Of a stretch of DNA of 64,000 nt, positions 1 through 9,632 are shown in pieces. How positions within the stretch are numbered: the first letter of the stretch is position 1; every line of letters begins with the position of its first letter. Source of the stretch: Bosea sp. BIWAKO-01 (GTDB lineage Bacteria; Pseudomonadota; Alphaproteobacteria; Rhizobiales; Beijerinckiaceae). A program made the position numbers and the translations under genes. The notes beneath the pieces were generated by a model. That model was given only the letters and a program-made list of their open reading frames with translations. It did not search any database and was not told where the DNA came from. The stretch is taken from positions 4,986,501-5,050,500 of the forward strand of contig NZ_BCQA01000001.1 in the NCBI RefSeq assembly GCF_001748145.1, in the 5' to 3' direction.

Positions 1-2
1 GA

Positions 3-113
3 TTGGGTGTGGGTGACGATGTTGCTGCAGCTGTCGCTTATCTCGCCAGCAACGAGGCCGCTTACGTGACCGGACAGACGCTTCACGTCAACGGCGGAAT
101 GGCAATGATTTGA
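3..113 (+). CDS. fabG: 3-oxoacyl-ACP reductase FabG, C-terminal end (partial)
   Basis: Only the last 36 residues are in the window; the gene begins upstream. The reading frame ends [16 protein letters not shown] then TGA, which is the conserved C-terminus of short-chain dehydrogenase FabG (the G-Q-x-L-x-V-N-G-G segment that helps shape the substrate pocket). FabG reduces 3-oxoacyl-ACP with NADPH in fatty-acid elongation in the cytoplasm. It is followed by acpP and fabF, the usual fab cluster order, which supports FabG over another SDR. The catalytic Ser-Tyr-Lys residues are outside the window. Confidence 0.9.
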   Translation: MGVGDDVAAAVAYLASNEAAYVTGQTLHVNGGMAMI

Positions 114-369
114 AGGTCTTGAGAAGGTTCTTTGTAACCTTCCGAGATCGGCTTCCGGCTCTCGTCAGCTATCGACGAGTGTGTTAACTAGCGCCGTCGC
201 GCTGCAGCGCGCGTACTCGGGGGGACTTGACGCGAACCCTGTTGTTGCGTTTGTGCAGCCTTAAGAGTTCCGCCCCGGCGGCATTCCGGAAGGGGTGCCG
301 GGTGGCGGGAGCGGTTCCCTACACGCATCGCGATCCAGCGATGCGTTTCAAGCTTTGAGGAAAAGATCC
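114..369 (+). other. fabG-acpP intergenic region with a hairpin and possible promoter
   Basis: This stretch of 256 bases has no convincing gene. A 7-bp inverted repeat (GAAGGTT at 123-129, AACCTTC at 136-142) lies just after fabG and could act as a weak terminator or processing hairpin; it has no T-run. A TTGACG hexamer at 227-232 could be a -35 element, but I find no good -10 at the right spacing. acpP is usually transcribed strongly from its own promoter, so a promoter here is expected. An AGGA motif about 10 bases before the acpP start serves as its ribosome binding site. Confidence 0.4.
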
Positions 370-603
370 ATGAGCGATGTCGCCGAGCGCGTGAAGAAGA
401 TCGTGATCGAGCATCTCGGCGTCGAACCCGAGAAGGTCGTCGAAGGCGCCAACTTCATTGAAGACCTGGGTGCCGACAGCCTCGATACGGTCGAGCTCGT
501 GATGGCTTTCGAGGAAGAGTTCGGCGTCGAGATTCCGGACGATGCTGCCGAGACGATCGTCACGGTCGGCGACGCCGTCAAGTTCCTCTCGAAGAGCGCC
601 TGA
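370..603 (+). CDS. acpP: acyl carrier protein AcpP
   Basis: This 77-residue acidic protein carries growing acyl chains on a 4'-phosphopantetheine arm for fatty-acid and lipid A synthesis in the cytoplasm. The attachment serine is Ser37 in the motif [10 protein letters not shown]. The length and four-helix layout match the family. The frame stays open upstream to an ATG at 295, but [10 protein letters not shown] is the canonical N-terminus and an AGGA sequence sits just upstream, so 370 is taken as the start. It lies between fabG and fabF, its partner enzymes. Confidence 0.97.
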   Translation: MSDVAERVKKIVIEHLGVEPEKVVEGANFIEDLGADSLDTVELVMAFEEEFGVEIPDDAAETIVTVGDAVKFLSKSA

Positions 604-627
604 TCGGCCTCTGGCCGTTACTGCATC

Positions 628-1914
628 ATGAGCCCACGCAGCTACACCATGCGACGTGTCGTGGTGACCGGGCTTGGCATGGTGACGCCGCTTGCAGGTG
701 GCGTCGAGCCGACCTGGTCACGTCTGATCTCCGGCGCCAGCGGCGCCGGCCCGATCACGAGCTTCGACGCGAGCGACCTTCCCGCCCAGATCGCCTGCAG
801 TATTCCGCGCGGTGATGGTTCCAACGACACCTTCAATCCTGACGATTGGATGGAGCCGAAGGAACAGCGCAAGGTCGATGATTTCATCGTCTTCGCAATG
901 GCGGCTGCGACGCAGGCGCTCAATGATGCCGGGTGGAAACCCGAAAGCTATGAGGACCAGATCGCGACTGGTGTCGCGATCGGTTCCGGCATTGGTGGGC
1001 TCGGCGGCATTTACGAAGCGTCGATCCTGCTCAAGGAGCGCGGCCCACGCCGCCTCTCGCCTTTCTTCATTCCCGGCCGGTTGAGCAATCTCGCCGCCGG
1101 CTATGTTTCGATCACCCACGGTCTCAAGGGGCCGAATCACGCGGTGGTCACGGCTTGCTCGACCGGCGCCCATGCCATTGGCGATGCCTCGCGGATGATC
1201 GCTCTCGGCGATGCCAAGGTGATGGTCGCGGGGGGCACCGAATCGGCGATCAACCGCATCGGCATTGCCGGGTTCTGCGCGTGTCGCGCTCTGTCCACTG
1301 GCTTCAACGACACGCCCGAGAAGGCCTCGCGTCCCTATGACAAGGATCGCGACGGCTTCGTCATGGGCGAGGGGGCAGGCGTCGTCGTTCTCGAGGATCT
1401 CGAGCATGCGAAGGCGCGCGGTGCGCGCATCTATGCCGAAATCGTCGGGTACGGCATGTCGGGAGATGCTTATCACATCACCTCGCCAGCCGAGGATGGC
1501 GACGGTGCCTATCGTTGCATGGCGGCGGCGCTTGATCGTGCCGGCGTCACGGCGGGTGATCTCGACTATATCAACGCGCATGGCACCTCGACCCAGCTCG
1601 GCGACGAAATTGAGCTGCGCGCAGTCGAGCGGCTGCTCGCCAACGCCCCGCGGAAGCCTGCCATGTCCTCGACCAAGTCGGCGACGGGCCACCTGCTCGG
1701 CGCGGCTGGCGCGATCGAGGCGATCTTCACGGTCCTCGCGATTCGCGACCAGATCGCGCCGCCGACGATCAACCTCGACAACCCATCCGTCGAGACCGAT
1801 CTGGACCTGGTGCCGAATGTCGCGAAGAAGCGCAGCATCGAGATCGCTCTGTCCAATTCCTTCGGGTTTGGCGGGACGAACGCCTCGCTGGTGATCCGGC
1901 GTTTCGTCGACTGA
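628..1914 (+). CDS. fabF: beta-ketoacyl-ACP synthase II FabF
   Basis: This 428-residue condensing enzyme extends acyl-ACP with malonyl-ACP in fatty-acid elongation. It has the thiolase fold signatures: nucleophile Cys177 in VVTACSTGAH, His318 in NAHGTSTQ, and Lys350/His355 in KSATGHLLGA, plus the C-terminal SNSFGFGGTNASL loop. An alternative start at 649 (MRRVVVTGLG) matches many homologues; neither start has a clear Shine-Dalgarno sequence, so the first seven residues are uncertain. It is 24 bases after acpP and probably in the same transcript. Confidence 0.96.
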   Translation: MSPRSYTMRRVVVTGLGMVTPLAGGVEPTWSRLISGASGAGPITSFDASDLPAQIACSIPRGDGSNDTFNPDDWMEPKEQRKVDDFIVFAMAAATQALNDAGWKPESYEDQIATGVAIGSGIGGLGGIYEASILLKERGPRRLSPFFIPGRLSNLAAGYVSITHGLKGPNHAVVTACSTGAHAIGDASRMIALGDAKVMVAGGTESAINRIGIAGFCACRALSTGFNDTPEKASRPYDKDRDGFVMGEGAGVVVLEDLEHAKARGARIYAEIVGYGMSGDAYHITSPAEDGDGAYRCMAAALDRAGVTAGDLDYINAHGTSTQLGDEIELRAVERLLANAPRKPAMSSTKSATGHLLGAAGAIEAIFTVLAIRDQIAPPTINLDNPSVETDLDLVPNVAKKRSIEIALSNSFGFGGTNASLVIRRFVD

Positions 1915-1992
1915 CGCATCGGCTGACGAGGCTCAGCGCGCTTTCGCCATAATTTCTGCTAGTCTGTCACCGGATTTCGGGACAGGCTCGAA

Positions 1993-3414
1993 ATGCGTCG
2001 CATCGCCAGGGCATTGCGGCGATCCTCACGACACCAGAACGCGAGCGCCAGCACTGTGAACACTTCGCCCCGCGTTGCCCCGAAGAGCCCGAGCGAGGCG
2101 TTGAAGCCGGTGGCGCCGCCTGCTCCGCCGCCGAAGGCGCGTCGCAGGCGGCGCAACCCCTTCATTGGCATGCTCAGCGGGTTGTTCACGACTGCGCTCG
2201 TCCTGGCCGGCGTCGTCGGCGCTGGAATCGCTGTGGTCGGCAGCCAGGGGAAGGCGCCAGGGCCGCTCGCGAGCGACCGTGTCCTGATCATTCCCAAGGA
2301 AAGCGGTCTCACCGAAATCGCCGAACTCCTTCAGCGCGAGGGATTGATCGAACATCCCTGGACCTTCAAGGTCTCGGCGCTGATCTCCGGCAACTGGACC
2401 AAGCTCAAAGCGGGTGAGTACCTGTTCAAGGCCCGCGCCAGCCAGCAGGACATTCTCGACATCATTGCCGAGGGCAAGGCGGTCGAGCATTCGATCACCG
2501 TGCCGGAGGGTCTGACCAGCGAACAGATCATCGCGCGGTTGCGCGATAATGATCTCCTCACGGGCGACGTCATTCAGGTGCCTCGCGAGGGGACCATCCT
2601 GCCCGACACTTTCAAGTTTCCCCGCGGGTTCACACGACAGGCGATCGTCGACCGGATGACGCGCGATCAGCGCCGTATCCTCAACGACGTCTGGAATCGC
2701 CGCCCCGCCGACCTGCCGATCAAGACGCCGCAGGAGTTGGTGATCCTGGCTTCGATCGTCGAGAAGGAAACCGGCCGCGCCGACGAGCGCCCGCGCGTTG
2801 CCGGCGTCTTCATCAACCGTCTGAACCGCAAGATGAAGCTGCAATCCGATCCGACGATCGTTTACGGGCTCGTGGGCGGCAAGGGCACGCTCGGCCGGGC
2901 GATCCAGCGTAACGAGATTACCCAGGCGACGCCCTACAATACCTATGTCATCGATGGCCTGCCGCCGGGCCCGATCGCCAATCCCGGCCGCGCCGCAATG
3001 GAGGCCGTGGTCAACCATTCCAGAACCAAGGAACTCTACTTCGTGGCTGATGGCAGCGGTGGGCACGCCTTCGCCGAGACCTTGGAGCAGCATAACCGCA
3101 ATGTCGCCCGCTGGCGGCAGGTCGAGTCGCAGCGGCGCGAGGCTGGCAAGCCCTCGCCGGATTCGAATGTCGACAAGGTGGAGCCGCCGCCGGCGCCGGA
3201 TAATCGCACCGAAGCGCCTGGGGCCTCGCGAGCGGCCGATGCGACGTCCGGGGACAGCGAGACGTTGGGGGGCAACCGGCGTGCGTCGGCGGACGGTCCG
3301 GCAGGAACGCGCGCGCGCGCCTTCGATGCGTCGGAAGGGACGAACCGCGATCCGCTGCTGAACCGAAGCTACGATCTCAACTCGTCCAAGCAGGTTCCAG
3401 CACTGCGTCCCTGA
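1993..3414 (+). CDS. mltG: endolytic murein transglycosylase MltG (YceG family)
   Basis: MltG is an inner-membrane enzyme that cuts nascent glycan strands and is thought to set strand length during peptidoglycan synthesis. The protein is 473 residues: a basic cytoplasmic tail, one membrane segment at about residues 57-80, a LysM-like region, then the catalytic YceG domain. The signature SIVEKETG around residues 254-261 holds the catalytic glutamate, followed by VAGVFINRL and QSDPTIVYG. The last 100 or so residues are a low-complexity Pro/Arg/Asp-rich tail beyond the usual domain. It follows fabF by 78 bases, as in many alphaproteobacteria. Confidence 0.95.
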   Translation: MRRIARALRRSSRHQNASASTVNTSPRVAPKSPSEALKPVAPPAPPPKARRRRRNPFIGMLSGLFTTALVLAGVVGAGIAVVGSQGKAPGPLASDRVLIIPKESGLTEIAELLQREGLIEHPWTFKVSALISGNWTKLKAGEYLFKARASQQDILDIIAEGKAVEHSITVPEGLTSEQIIARLRDNDLLTGDVIQVPREGTILPDTFKFPRGFTRQAIVDRMTRDQRRILNDVWNRRPADLPIKTPQELVILASIVEKETGRADERPRVAGVFINRLNRKMKLQSDPTIVYGLVGGKGTLGRAIQRNEITQATPYNTYVIDGLPPGPIANPGRAAMEAVVNHSRTKELYFVADGSGGHAFAETLEQHNRNVARWRQVESQRREAGKPSPDSNVDKVEPPPAPDNRTEAPGASRAADATSGDSETLGGNRRASADGPAGTRARAFDASEGTNRDPLLNRSYDLNSSKQVPALRP

Positions 3415-3598
3415 GCGACTCTGGCGAGCATGGGCACTCGCGCCCGATTTCTCCCCATCTTCGCGCTTCTATGTGTGCGGCGCGACTTGCGAGCGGTGTT
3501 TCGCCTCACTACGGTCCCGCCGCATCAGATGCAGCGTCGAGCGGTGATCCTGCGCATTGTGACCGCACGGTGAGCCGTCGGGGGGAGTTTTAGCGTCC

Positions 3599-4480
3599 AT
3601 GGCGATCGAGAGCATGACCGGCTTTGCCCGCGCAGCCGGCACGGCAGGTCTTCATGCCTGGGCATGGGAAATCCGCAGTGTCAACGCGCGCGGCCTCGAT
3701 GTGCGCGTCCGGGTACCCTCCGGTTTCGAAGCCCTGGCCGAGGCGGCGCGCAAGCGCCTCGGCGGTGCCTTCTCTCGCGGCACGTTGCACGTCAATCTCT
3801 CGATCAACAGCGACGCCAGACCAGCGAAGCCTCGTATCAACGAGGCCGTGCTTGCGGGCTTGCTCGACTCGGTCGCGAGACTGCCGGCATCCGACAGCAT
3901 CCGTCCTGCCTCCTTTGACGCGCTCCTTGGAATACGCGGCGTGGTCGAGATTGCCGACGAGGACGAGGATGTCTTGGCGCTGCTCGAAGCCCCCCTGCTT
4001 GCTGGCCTGGACGCGGTAGTCCTTGGTCTCAAGGAAGCGCGCTCCGCCGAGGGGCGAGCGCTTGAATCCGTTCTCACAGGGCATCTCGCAAGTATTGCCC
4101 GTCTGGCCGATGAGGCGGAGCAGCATCCCGGGCGGACCGTGGAGGCGATCCGCGCACGGCTCGCGACGCAGGTGCAGGCCTTGCTCGAGGCCAGCCCCGC
4201 GCTCGATCCGCAGCGCCTGCATCAGGAGGCTGCGCTGCTTGCGGTCAAGGCGGATATCCGCGAGGAGATCGACCGGCTGCATGCTCATGTCGCTGCGTTG
4301 CGGGCTCTGTTCGATCAGGGCGGTCCGATCGGCCGCAAGCTCGACTTTCTCGCGCAGGAATTCGGGCGAGAATCCTCGACGCTCTGCGCCAAGGCCGGTG
4401 ACGCCGGACTGTCGCGCATCGGGCTCGAGCTGCGCACGGTCGTCGACCAGATGCGCGAACAGGTACAGAATGTGGAGTGA
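3599..4480 (+). CDS. YicC family endoribonuclease
   Basis: This 293-residue protein belongs to the YicC/YloC family, first described as a stress and stationary-phase survival protein and later shown to be an endoribonuclease. It has the invariant N-terminus SMTGFARA, the central R-x-N/D region, and the C-terminal end RTVVDQMREQVQNVE typical of the family. The gene ends six bases before gmk, and yicC-gmk is a conserved pair, so co-transcription is likely. The preceding 184 bases after mltG hold no visible gene. Confidence 0.93.
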   Translation: MAIESMTGFARAAGTAGLHAWAWEIRSVNARGLDVRVRVPSGFEALAEAARKRLGGAFSRGTLHVNLSINSDARPAKPRINEAVLAGLLDSVARLPASDSIRPASFDALLGIRGVVEIADEDEDVLALLEAPLLAGLDAVVLGLKEARSAEGRALESVLTGHLASIARLADEAEQHPGRTVEAIRARLATQVQALLEASPALDPQRLHQEAALLAVKADIREEIDRLHAHVAALRALFDQGGPIGRKLDFLAQEFGRESSTLCAKAGDAGLSRIGLELRTVVDQMREQVQNVE

Positions 4481-4486
4481 CGGCTG

Positions 4487-5134
4487 ATGGCCGATCTGGT
4501 GCGCCCGGCCCGCCGTGGCCTGATGTTGATCCTGTCCTCGCCCTCGGGGGCCGGCAAATCGACCCTGACGCGAACGCTGTCGCAGAAGGAAACCAATCTC
4601 GATCTGTCGGTCTCGGTCACGACCCGGCTCAAGCGCCCCTCCGAGATCCAGGGCGTCCATTACCACTTCATCGACCGTCCGGTCTTCGACACCTTGCGCG
4701 AGCGCGATGAGCTGCTGGAATGGGCCGAAGTCCATGGCAATGGCTATGGCACGCCGCGCAAGCCCGTCGAGGATGCGCTGAAGGCTGGCCGCGATGTGCT
4801 TTTCGACATCGACTATCAGGGCACGCAGCAGATCCTCGAAAAGGCGCGCGAGGATGTCGTCGCAATCTTCATCCTGCCACCGTCAATGGCGGAACTGCGC
4901 TCCCGGCTCGTGCGTCGCGCCGAGGATGCGCCTGAGGTCATCGCCAAGCGGCTCGACAACGCCCGCGATGAGATCGCTCGTTGGAGCGTCTACGATTACG
5001 TCATCGTCAATGACGATCTCGGCGCGGCCTATGACTCGGTCCGCGCCATACTCACCGCCGAGCGTTTGAAGCGTTCGCGCGCGATTGGCATGAGCGAATT
5101 TGTCGCCGGGCTCCTCAGCGAGTCGATCGCGTAG
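4487..5134 (+). CDS. gmk: guanylate kinase
   Basis: Guanylate kinase converts GMP and ATP to GDP and ADP in the cytoplasm. The 215-residue protein has the P-loop SSPSGAGKST near residues 17-26, the GMP-binding segment SVTTRLKRPSE with following HYHFIDRPVF, and the DIDYQGTQQI motif. Length is normal for the family. It is cotranscribed with yicC and converges on rsmA, with only nine bases between the two stop codons. Confidence 0.97.
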   Translation: MADLVRPARRGLMLILSSPSGAGKSTLTRTLSQKETNLDLSVSVTTRLKRPSEIQGVHYHFIDRPVFDTLRERDELLEWAEVHGNGYGTPRKPVEDALKAGRDVLFDIDYQGTQQILEKAREDVVAIFILPPSMAELRSRLVRRAEDAPEVIAKRLDNARDEIARWSVYDYVIVNDDLGAAYDSVRAILTAERLKRSRAIGMSEFVAGLLSESIA

Positions 5135-5143
5135 GGAGCGCTG

Positions 5144-5998
5144 CTATCCGGCTTTCAGCCCAGCCAAGGCGTTGGCGAGGCGGACGAAACCTGAAACGGG
5201 CACTTCTTCAGCGCGCGCCGTTGGCGACAGGCCGGCAGCCTCGATGATCGGCAGGGGATCAGGCGTCACGGCCTTGAGGCTCTGGCGCAGCATTTTCCGG
5301 CGCTGGCCGAAAGCTGCCAGTGTTACACGCTCCAGCAACCTCTGGTCGCAGGGCTCCGGCCTCAGTCGTGGCACGAGCTGAACGACGGAAGATGTGATTT
5401 TCGGCGGCGGCACGAAAGCGGACCTGGGCACGTCGAACAGGATCTTGGTTTCGCAGCGCCAGTTCGCGAGAACGGCCAGCCTGCCGTAGTCTGCACGCTG
5501 CTCCGGGGTCGCGACGATGCGCTCCGCCACCTCGCGCTGGAACATCAGCGTGAGCGAGCTCCACCAGGAAGGCCAGGGTTCCAGGCTGAGCCAGCCAACG
5601 AGCAACGGCGTACCGATATTATAGGGCAGGTTGGCGATGATCCGGGCGGGCGAGCCGGCGAGATGAGTGGAGAGGTCGACAGCAAGCGCATCGCCTTCAA
5701 TCACCTCAAGCCTTCCCGGGTAATGTGCAGCGATCTCGGCCAATGCCGGCAAGCAGCGCCGATCGCGCTCGACTGCGATGACACGCCCAGCTCCGTTGGC
5801 GAGCAAGGCACGCGTCAGCCCTCCTGGGCCAGGGCCGATCTCGACCACTGTCTCGCCATCGAGTGGCCCAGCGGCGCGGGCGATCCTGCTTGTCAGATTG
5901 AGATCGAACAGGAAGTTCTGACCCAGCGACTTCTGCGCCATCAGGCCGTGGCGTTCGACCACCTCGCGCAGCGGCGGCAGCGTGTCGATCTGGCTCAT
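5144..5998 (-). CDS. rsmA: 16S rRNA (adenine1518-N6/adenine1519-N6)-dimethyltransferase RsmA (KsgA)
   Basis: RsmA dimethylates two adjacent adenines near the 3' end of 16S rRNA late in 30S assembly. The 284-residue protein shows [10 protein letters not shown] at the N-terminus, the SAM-binding motif [12 protein letters not shown], and the catalytic motif [11 protein letters not shown]. The start at 5998 is chosen because its ATG overlaps the pdxA stop in an ATGA arrangement and [10 protein letters not shown] is a usual N-terminus; the frame itself is open to 6055. It is the last gene of the lptFG-lptD-pdxA-rsmA series. Confidence 0.97.
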   Translation of the reverse strand: MSQIDTLPPLREVVERHGLMAQKSLGQNFLFDLNLTSRIARAAGPLDGETVVEIGPGPGGLTRALLANGAGRVIAVERDRRCLPALAEIAAHYPGRLEVIEGDALAVDLSTHLAGSPARIIANLPYNIGTPLLVGWLSLEPWPSWWSSLTLMFQREVAERIVATPEQRADYGRLAVLANWRCETKILFDVPRSAFVPPPKITSSVVQLVPRLRPEPCDQRLLERVTLAAFGQRRKMLRQSLKAVTPDPLPIIEAAGLSPTARAEEVPVSGFVRLANALAGLKAG

Positions 5999-7077
5999 GG
6001 CAGGCGGCTTTCGGAATGGGCCGCCATACGGGCTGCCAGCCGCAGCGCGGCGCAAAGGCTGTCGGGGCGGGCAATGCCGCGCCCCGCGATGTCGAAGGCG
6101 GTTCCATGATCCGGTGAAGTACGGATGAAGGGCAGGCCAAGCGTGACGTTGACGCCCTCGTCGAAGGCAATTGTCTTGATGGGGATCAGGGCCTGGTCGT
6201 GATACATCGCCAGTGCCGCATCGTACCCGGCGCGAGCGCGGGCATGGAACATCGTGTCGGCAGGATAGGGACCGCTGGCGTCGATTCCCAACGCCTTGAG
6301 GCGCTCGACGGCTGGCGCCACCACTGCAGAGTCTTCGCTGCCCAGCGCTCCGCCTTCTCCCGCATGCGGATTGAGCCCGCTCAGCGCGATCCGCGGCTGC
6401 GCAATTCCGAAGCGGGAGGTCAGTTCGCGAGCGACAATTCGCCCCGTCTCGACAATGAGGTCGGTCGTCAACAGCGATGGTACTGCCCTGAGCGGCACGT
6501 GGATCGTTACCGGAACGACCGCGAGATCTTCACACCAGAGCATCATCACGGGGTGGGGCGTCCTGCCTCCAGCCGACGCGAGATGCGCCAGATACTCGGT
6601 ATGGCCGGGGTGGGTAAAGCCGGCGGCGTAAAGAACACTCTTGGCAATGGGATTGGTGACCAGCGCTGCCGCATGCCCTTCGCGTACTGCAGCTACGGCA
6701 CGATCAATCGCTTCGATGGTCCCCGACGCCGTGGCTGGATCAGGATGTCCGGATGTCGCAATCGCGGTGTTCTCGAGCGCAATGACGGGCAAGGCCTGTT
6801 CGAAGAGCGCCTCCGCCTCATGCCAGGCGCAGCGAGCGACGGGCACGTCGAGGCCCAGTCGCTGTGACAGATTTTCCAGAAGGCGGGCATCGGCAATGCA
6901 GGCGAAAGGCGAAAGTGCTGCGGGTTCCCGCAACAACCAAGCCTTCAAGGTGAGCTCCGGCCCGATCCCGGCCGGATCACCTTGCGTGAGGGCGAGCAGT
7001 CGCGGTGACACCTTCTTCTCCACCCGCACCGGCTCGCGCTCCGCAACCCCGATACGATCCTCAGCGCGAAGAGACAC
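5995..7077 (-). CDS. pdxA: 4-hydroxythreonine-4-phosphate dehydrogenase PdxA
   Basis: PdxA oxidises 4-phosphohydroxy-L-threonine in the DXP-dependent route to pyridoxal 5'-phosphate. The protein (up to 360 residues) has [15 protein letters not shown] near the start, metal-ligand histidines in [11 protein letters not shown] and [10 protein letters not shown], and the C-terminal [13 protein letters not shown]. The N-terminus is uncertain: the ATG at 7077 overlaps lptD by 17 bases, and GTG codons at 7029, 7023 or 7011 would give a more usual length. The stop overlaps the rsmA start. No surA gene lies between it and lptD. Confidence 0.95.
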   Translation of the reverse strand: MSLRAEDRIGVAEREPVRVEKKVSPRLLALTQGDPAGIGPELTLKAWLLREPAALSPFACIADARLLENLSQRLGLDVPVARCAWHEAEALFEQALPVIALENTAIATSGHPDPATASGTIEAIDRAVAAVREGHAAALVTNPIAKSVLYAAGFTHPGHTEYLAHLASAGGRTPHPVMMLWCEDLAVVPVTIHVPLRAVPSLLTTDLIVETGRIVARELTSRFGIAQPRIALSGLNPHAGEGGALGSEDSAVVAPAVERLKALGIDASGPYPADTMFHARARAGYDAALAMYHDQALIPIKTIAFDEGVNVTLGLPFIRTSPDHGTAFDIAGRGIARPDSLCAALRLAARMAAHSESRLP

Positions 7078-9595
7078 CGTCGCCCGTCGAGCCCTGGCCC
7101 AGGTTCTGCGAGTAGCTGATCTCGCCCAAGGTGCGCAGTTCGAGCCGGAACATCACTGTCCGCGTATCCTTCGTGGCCCCGGACTGCCGGTCGGCATAGG
7201 ACTGCGAATAGGAGACGTCGAATACGGTGCATTCGTCGGTGTAGTTGATGCCAAGGCTCATCGACGCGGCCTGGAACGGGCCGGTCTTGGGATAGACAAG
7301 TGCAGCAAGGGCCGCGGGATCGAGCTGGGCCGCCACGAAGGCGTCCCGATATCGCTCCCGGTCGAATTTGTACTTGTCGAGGTCGAACAGGACACCGGCG
7401 CGGACGCGCCAATACTGTGCGATCCCGAGCGAACCGTTCAGGCCAAGACCTTCGCGCCGCCGCGGAATACCCAACTCGGGCTGGGGCTCGTAGCGGCCAT
7501 AGGTCACGGACGTCGACACGACGCCATTGCTGTAGGTGGCGCCTGCGTCGATCCGCTGTGCCTCGAACGTCGTCTCATCCAGGCGCGCCGCGCCTGTCAG
7601 GAAGAAGTTCTTGAACGGCGAGATCTGCGCGCGGGTTACGAAATCGGACTGCTTCGTTTCGAGGCCCGAATCGAGCCCGGCATTGACGAGGTCAGCCTGT
7701 GCGAAGGAGTTGCGGCCGGCGAGATTGAACGATTGGCCCACAAGGAAATTGGCGTAGGCCTCCTTGCCGAAACGGCCAGTGTAGAGAGCACCGACATTCG
7801 CGCGCGTTCCGCCCTCGAGCCGATCATAGCCCGAGAACTTGCCGCTCCACTCGAACAGGTTGGTGTCGTCAAAGACGAGGCTTTGCGCATCTTCGTTGGC
7901 GACGCGCAGCACGTGCGTCTCGTTCGGACGTGCAACGAACTGGGCGACCGGCTCAATGATATGCGTGCCCCACGAGGTCTTTGCCACGAAGGGGTAGCGA
8001 TACATCAGGCCGACAGCAGGCATCACGCGTCCGAAGATATCGTCGGACGTGTTGAAGATCGAGGAAACGTTGGCGTTGGCAAAGCCGGTCGTCGAGGGGT
8101 TGACCGAGAAGATGTCCGCGCGAACCGACGCGTATGGCGTCCAGACCTGACCGATCGAATCGGTGAAGTTGCGCCGCCAGGACACTTCCGCCGTGGCGCG
8201 GGCCACCGAACCACCGATGCCGCGAACCAGGCACTGATCCTTCTGATAGACTGCGCAGCCGTCGTAGAGCGAGTTAGGCGTTGTCAGCAGGAAGGTCTTC
8301 TGGGCCGGAATCTGCTGAAAGGCGGCGGCATCACGGTGCAGATTCGTGGCGTTCACAGTGAACGCGAGTTCACCGCCGATGATGTCCGGCTTGTGCACCC
8401 GTTTGTTGTAGTCGAGCACCGGCAGCACGACTGGCTGCTGCTTCTGCCAATCGGAAGACGTCAGAGGCTGGAAATAATAGCCCCGCAGGTCGAACCAGGC
8501 AGCCGCGCTCTGACCGTTGAGATAGCCTGTCGAGATCGATTCCTGCAGATAGGCCGTCGAGCTGATGCTTTCGCTTCGGATGCGATAATTCTTCCAGAAC
8601 CATTTGTCCGTGGACATCGCGATGTCCCAGCCGTAGGTCCAGCGTGGGTTCAGGTAGAACTTGCCCGTGGTCTCCAACGAACCGCGGAAATTGTCGTCGC
8701 GCGCCCCGAACGGCGTCGGCTGGAACGCGTCCGGCTCCGCCTGGAAGATACCGGCCGCACGGATGTTGTAGGACCCGTTGACGAGCCGGTGCCGCCACTC
8801 GGCCTGGCCGAGGAAGCCCTGCCGGGAGAGATAGGCTGGCGTGACAGTGAGATCGTAGTTCGGGGCAAGGTTGAAGAAATAGGGCAAGCCAACACCGAAC
8901 CCGAGCGGGGCGGTGTTGATGAAGCTCGGCGACAGGAAGCCGCTCTTGCGCTTCACCGTCGAATCGGGGCCGGACATGTACGGGATATAGGCGATCGGCA
9001 CCCCGGCGAACTCGAGCCGGGAGGATTCGTAATAGATCGTCTGCTCGGACTTCTTGTGAATGATCCGAGCCGAGCGGACCTGCCAGAGCGGCGGCCTTTC
9101 CGGCTTATCCTTGCAGGGCTCGCAAGCGGTGTAGATGCCCTTCTCGAAGACAAAGGTCTCGCCATCCGTGCGCTCGGCGCGTGGTGCGGTAAACCGCGTC
9201 TTGTCCGGGTTCACGACGCGCAGCGAATCGATGAAGCCGTCACGGAAATCGTCGGTCAGATTGAAGCGATCGCCGGTGATGACGGTGCCGTTCGATTCGG
9301 TGATCCGGGCATTGCCGCTCGCGATGACGCGCTTGCTGGCGCGGTCATAGGTGACCTTGTCCGCTTCGATCGTACGGCCCTGATAGAGAATCTGAACGTC
9401 GCCGACAGCCGAAACGCTGTTGTTCTTGTTGTCGTAGACCAGCTCGCGCGCGTCGACGACCATACGCTCCTGCGGCTTCGCTGGAGCTGGAGCTTGCGCG
9501 AAGGCGCTCCCTCCTGCCGCGAGGCAATAGGTCAAGCTCGAGGCGAGGGCGGTCGCCGCGGCAAAACGAGCCATGCGTCTCACGCCAGAGGCCAT
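7061..9595 (-). CDS. lptD: LPS assembly protein LptD
   Basis: LptD is the outer-membrane beta-barrel that, with LptE, inserts lipopolysaccharide into the outer leaflet. The 844-residue precursor has a signal peptide (about 34 residues, ending GSAFAQA), an OstA-type jellyroll domain from about 45 to 170 ([28 protein letters not shown]), then a long barrel rich in alternating aromatic segments. Cysteine pairs CEPCKDK and the later CAVYQKDQC could support disulfides. It is downstream of lptF-lptG in the same direction, so the LPS-export machinery is encoded together. Confidence 0.95.
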   Translation of the reverse strand: MASGVRRMARFAAATALASSLTYCLAAGGSAFAQAPAPAKPQERMVVDARELVYDNKNNSVSAVGDVQILYQGRTIEADKVTYDRASKRVIASGNARITESNGTVITGDRFNLTDDFRDGFIDSLRVVNPDKTRFTAPRAERTDGETFVFEKGIYTACEPCKDKPERPPLWQVRSARIIHKKSEQTIYYESSRLEFAGVPIAYIPYMSGPDSTVKRKSGFLSPSFINTAPLGFGVGLPYFFNLAPNYDLTVTPAYLSRQGFLGQAEWRHRLVNGSYNIRAAGIFQAEPDAFQPTPFGARDDNFRGSLETTGKFYLNPRWTYGWDIAMSTDKWFWKNYRIRSESISSTAYLQESISTGYLNGQSAAAWFDLRGYYFQPLTSSDWQKQQPVVLPVLDYNKRVHKPDIIGGELAFTVNATNLHRDAAAFQQIPAQKTFLLTTPNSLYDGCAVYQKDQCLVRGIGGSVARATAEVSWRRNFTDSIGQVWTPYASVRADIFSVNPSTTGFANANVSSIFNTSDDIFGRVMPAVGLMYRYPFVAKTSWGTHIIEPVAQFVARPNETHVLRVANEDAQSLVFDDTNLFEWSGKFSGYDRLEGGTRANVGALYTGRFGKEAYANFLVGQSFNLAGRNSFAQADLVNAGLDSGLETKQSDFVTRAQISPFKNFFLTGAARLDETTFEAQRIDAGATYSNGVVSTSVTYGRYEPQPELGIPRRREGLGLNGSLGIAQYWRVRAGVLFDLDKYKFDRERYRDAFVAAQLDPAALAALVYPKTGPFQAASMSLGINYTDECTVFDVSYSQSYADRQSGATKDTRTVMFRLELRTLGEISYSQNLGQGSTGDGVSSR

Positions 9596-9632
9596 ACGCT
9601 CAATCCAAAATTAACCATAGGCACAGTACTAG

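Noticed and set aside
295..369. N-terminal extension of acpP from ATG 295
   Set aside because: The extra 25 residues are not family-like, and a ribosome binding site and canonical N-terminus support 370.
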